Assembly (NCBI GenBank): GCA_905182995.1
Contig: CAJJDP010000001.1
Span: 842,827-882,087 of the forward strand
Direction of reading: 5' to 3'
Origin: Paramecium octaurelia
Lineage: Eukaryota > Ciliophora > Oligohymenophorea > Peniculida > Parameciidae
Length of the DNA: 39,261 bases
A program made the translations under genes and the position numbers. The notes under the pieces were generated by a model. The model worked only from the letters and a program-made list of their open reading frames with translations, was not told the origin of the DNA and did not search any database. Numbering within the stretch: position 1 is the first letter of the stretch; the number at the start of each line of letters is the position of its first letter. Shown here piece by piece: positions 36,922 through 39,261 of the stretch.

Positions 36922-39261
36922 ATGATAATTCTCGTTATTTTAATATCTGTAACTCGTCAAACTATCATTTATGAGTATAATGCTAATTCTTTAACAACGG
37001 ATGGTAGTATCTTTATATTTATATTAGGATGGGTAGGTAGTCTTGATTTCAATGATTTTGGAGGGATTCAATTTTTTGGGTCTCCTAATGCTTATAGTTA
37101 GATTAGCAGAATCTTTGTGAAATTAGAAACTCATTCTCATATTATAGTGGATGCACAATATCTAAGGTATTTATTACAAAAGTATTGATAGTGATAATCC
37201 ATTTTTATTCTATATAGACTAGTAAATATAAAATAATGGGTAAATGATATTATCTTAAAATACGATATGGGATGGTGCATAATCTAAAGATTTGTATACT
37301 ATTTCTATTACTAATTAACATAATAGAGGAACTCTTTGGATTAATATTTAAGAGTAACCTGGAGGATTAATATCATTAAAGTTAAGTATCATTAAATGTT
37401 AGTATGAATGTGCTGGATGCATTGAAAATTATGATACAATTTGTTTATAATGGAAACTACATTAATATTCATTTAATTAGAAATAGTTCACGTACTCCGA
37501 TGGATGGACTTTTTAATCAAGTTCTATTACATCTTACTAGTATTGTGGAAATTGTTAATTTTTGCGCTTTTATTAAATTAAATACTAAACTTATCTACCT
37601 CCTCATTAAGATATATTAATAAGGTTTTTTAAATTAGATCCATTTATAATGATAGTAGACTATATATATGATAAATTAACTATTAATGCTGAATATTTAA
37701 TAGAAATATTAATAAGAAATCATCGTGATCCGATATTATAACTGAATATTTATTCTGCATTTTATAATGATATAAGAGATTTTGAACTATTTTATACTGA
37801 ACCAGAAATAACATTTATGAATTTGAATGAAGGTTGTTTAGAATAAATAAATGATAAATGTTTAATTTGTTAAGAAGGTTGGATTTAAGATGAAATTCTA
37901 CAAAATTGTCATCCAATTTGTGGAGATGGAATCATTCAAGGTTATGAATAATGTGATTATCTAATATCTAATCATTCTTGTATTCAATGCAAATATTCTT
38001 GTGTTCAAAATTGTTAAATTTGTTAATTTGGAATTTGTTTATAATGCATAGATGGATTTGAATTGTCTTTAAAGATTTAAAATTGCAAATCTATTTATAA
38101 TGATATCCAATTTGGCGGATATTATAATTGTTAATCAAATTAAGACTTAAATTGTTAACTTTGCAGAGATTAAACATGCTAATTTTGTAAAATTGGATGG
38201 GAACTTAAAGAGAATAAATGTGAATAAGTTTGTGGAGATGGATTAATTGCCCTGAATTCAATTGAACAATGTGATGATTCAAATTCGATTTAAAATGATG
38301 GATGTTTTGAGTGCTAATTTGAATGTGTGCCAAATTGTTTATCATGTATGGATAACTAAGTTTGTTTGATATGTTAAGACTACTTTTAATTTGAAGGATA
38401 ATTGTGCTAACCAATATGTGGAGATGGCATTATTATTTCTGGATTTGAGGATTGCGATGACGGAAATATTGAACCTTATGATGGTTGTTATTAATGTTAA
38501 TATTAATGTTCATAAGGCTGTCTTGATTGTGAATATAGATAAGCTTGTAAAAAATGTGATAGTTAATACATCTTAAATAATGATACTGCTGAATGCTAAA
38601 AGATCATATCATTAGATGATGAAGATTAGAATAAAGATGAAAATGAGAATATCATTTGCAGCAAAAATTCTATATTAATTGATAATGAATGTGTTAATTA
38701 ATGTGGAAATGGAATTCTTAATTAAAAATATGAATAATGTGACGATGGAAATTTAATTGGAGGAGATGGGTGCTCATTTTTATGTTTAGAAGAAGATTCC
38801 TATTAATGCTAAAATCATGAAAGCAGCGTGAGCATTTGTTCTTACATTCAACCTCCTGACTTTATTTTATATCGTCTCTCCAGCTAAACAAATCAGACTT
38901 AAGTAATTGAATTAAGATTCACATAGAAAGTCAAATTACTAGCTGATTTAAACTTTGAAGATTTTGCAGTCGTTTTTCTTATTAATAAAACCAATTCAGT
39001 AATTAGTATCAAGCCTGTTGTAAAACTATCAACAACATTAGATTACCCAATATATTAAATTATTGTTTATTTTAGAGAACTTGTAAAGGATCCAGTTCTT
39101 TAGATTAATCTAGCTTAAATAACTATTAAAGATGAATATGATTTAGATTTAAAGAGAAATGAGATGCAAATAAGTCTTGGCAACCCATTTGTGTTATCTG
39201 AGAGCACCCAAAAAAAAGTGGCATAAATTATACTTCTTAATGATGGAATGATTTATTCCAT
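36922..39261 (+). CDS. cysteine-rich (CGDG/CDDGN repeat) surface protein, copy 5 (type A), runs off the window
   Basis: The first 771 codons are present and open to the right edge, with the 25-nt intron at 37167-37191. It starts MIILVILISVTRQTII. It shares the N-terminal domain and the first CGDG module with the other copies, then diverges completely after LQCIDGF (FELSLKIQNC here, FIINSNFTCD in copy 3). Its cysteine-rich part holds SIEQCDDSNSIQNDGC, FEDCDDGNIEPYDGC and YEQCDDGNLIGGDGC. An acidic insert (DDEDQNKDENEN) lies before the last module, and a Cys-poor region begins near residue 650. By analogy with copy 3 a multi-TM C-terminus is expected beyond 39261. It is a distinct paralogue, not an allele, of copy 3. 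Confidence 0.92.

Noticed and set aside
38205..38576. two standard-code frames, one on each strand
   Set aside because: Both are shadows of the copy 5 cysteine-rich coding sequence.
1..39261. tRNA, rRNA, CRISPR arrays and telomere repeats
   Set aside because: I scanned for B-box-like GGTTCRA motifs, regular spaced repeats and C4A2/C3A3 runs. The only GGTTCGA lies inside the copy 3 coding sequence, and nothing else fits.

Overview
The window looks like nuclear DNA of a ciliate, most likely a Paramecium species. It is very AT-rich. Its good genes read through only if TAA and TAG mean glutamine and TGA is the sole stop. Its introns are tiny: 25 nt in the intact genes and 29-37 nt in a decayed TPR gene, starting GTA or GTT and ending AG. 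The protein families (zinc-motif WD40 proteins, 'YNGEY..GKKVGRW' repeat proteins, CGDG/CDDGN cysteine-rich membrane proteins) are ones I associate with Paramecium. The species assignment is inference.

Layout. 0.1-3.4 kb: eroded plus-strand coding remnants. 3480-5012: intact WD40 gene with an N-terminal Cys/His zinc-binding motif. 5.0-7.5 kb: debris, then a minus-strand TPR pseudogene in which each TPR unit is an exon. 8940-11808 (minus): intact membrane hybrid histidine kinase with a C-terminal receiver domain split by one 25-nt intron. 11.8-14.6 kb: no gene, one perfect palindrome, some coding debris. 14643-16702: pseudogene with a repeat of about 200 bp. 17440-18435: a second, shorter WD40 gene, intact. 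18.4-24.3 kb: no gene I can support, only low-confidence TGA-free frames and a 23-bp tandem repeat. 24.3-30.8 kb and 35.1-39.3 kb: five near-identical 5' copies of a cysteine-rich, signal-peptide, multi-TM protein gene. One copy (27438-30834) is complete at 1123 aa, one runs off the right edge, and three are cut off at single-N assembly joins. 30.9-35.0 kb: a strongly eroded plus-strand gene or genes.

Intact genes are separated by several kilobases of decayed sequence. That is far looser than the packed somatic (macronuclear) genome known for Paramecium. The window may therefore come from a germline-limited, subtelomeric or otherwise low-constraint region. The N joins and mosaic copies also show that part of the right half is an assembly tangle or a very recent gene-conversion cluster. 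I see no operon-like organisation. The intact products are a sensor kinase, two WD40 scaffold-type proteins and large cysteine-rich surface proteins, and nothing in the sequence ties them into one pathway.
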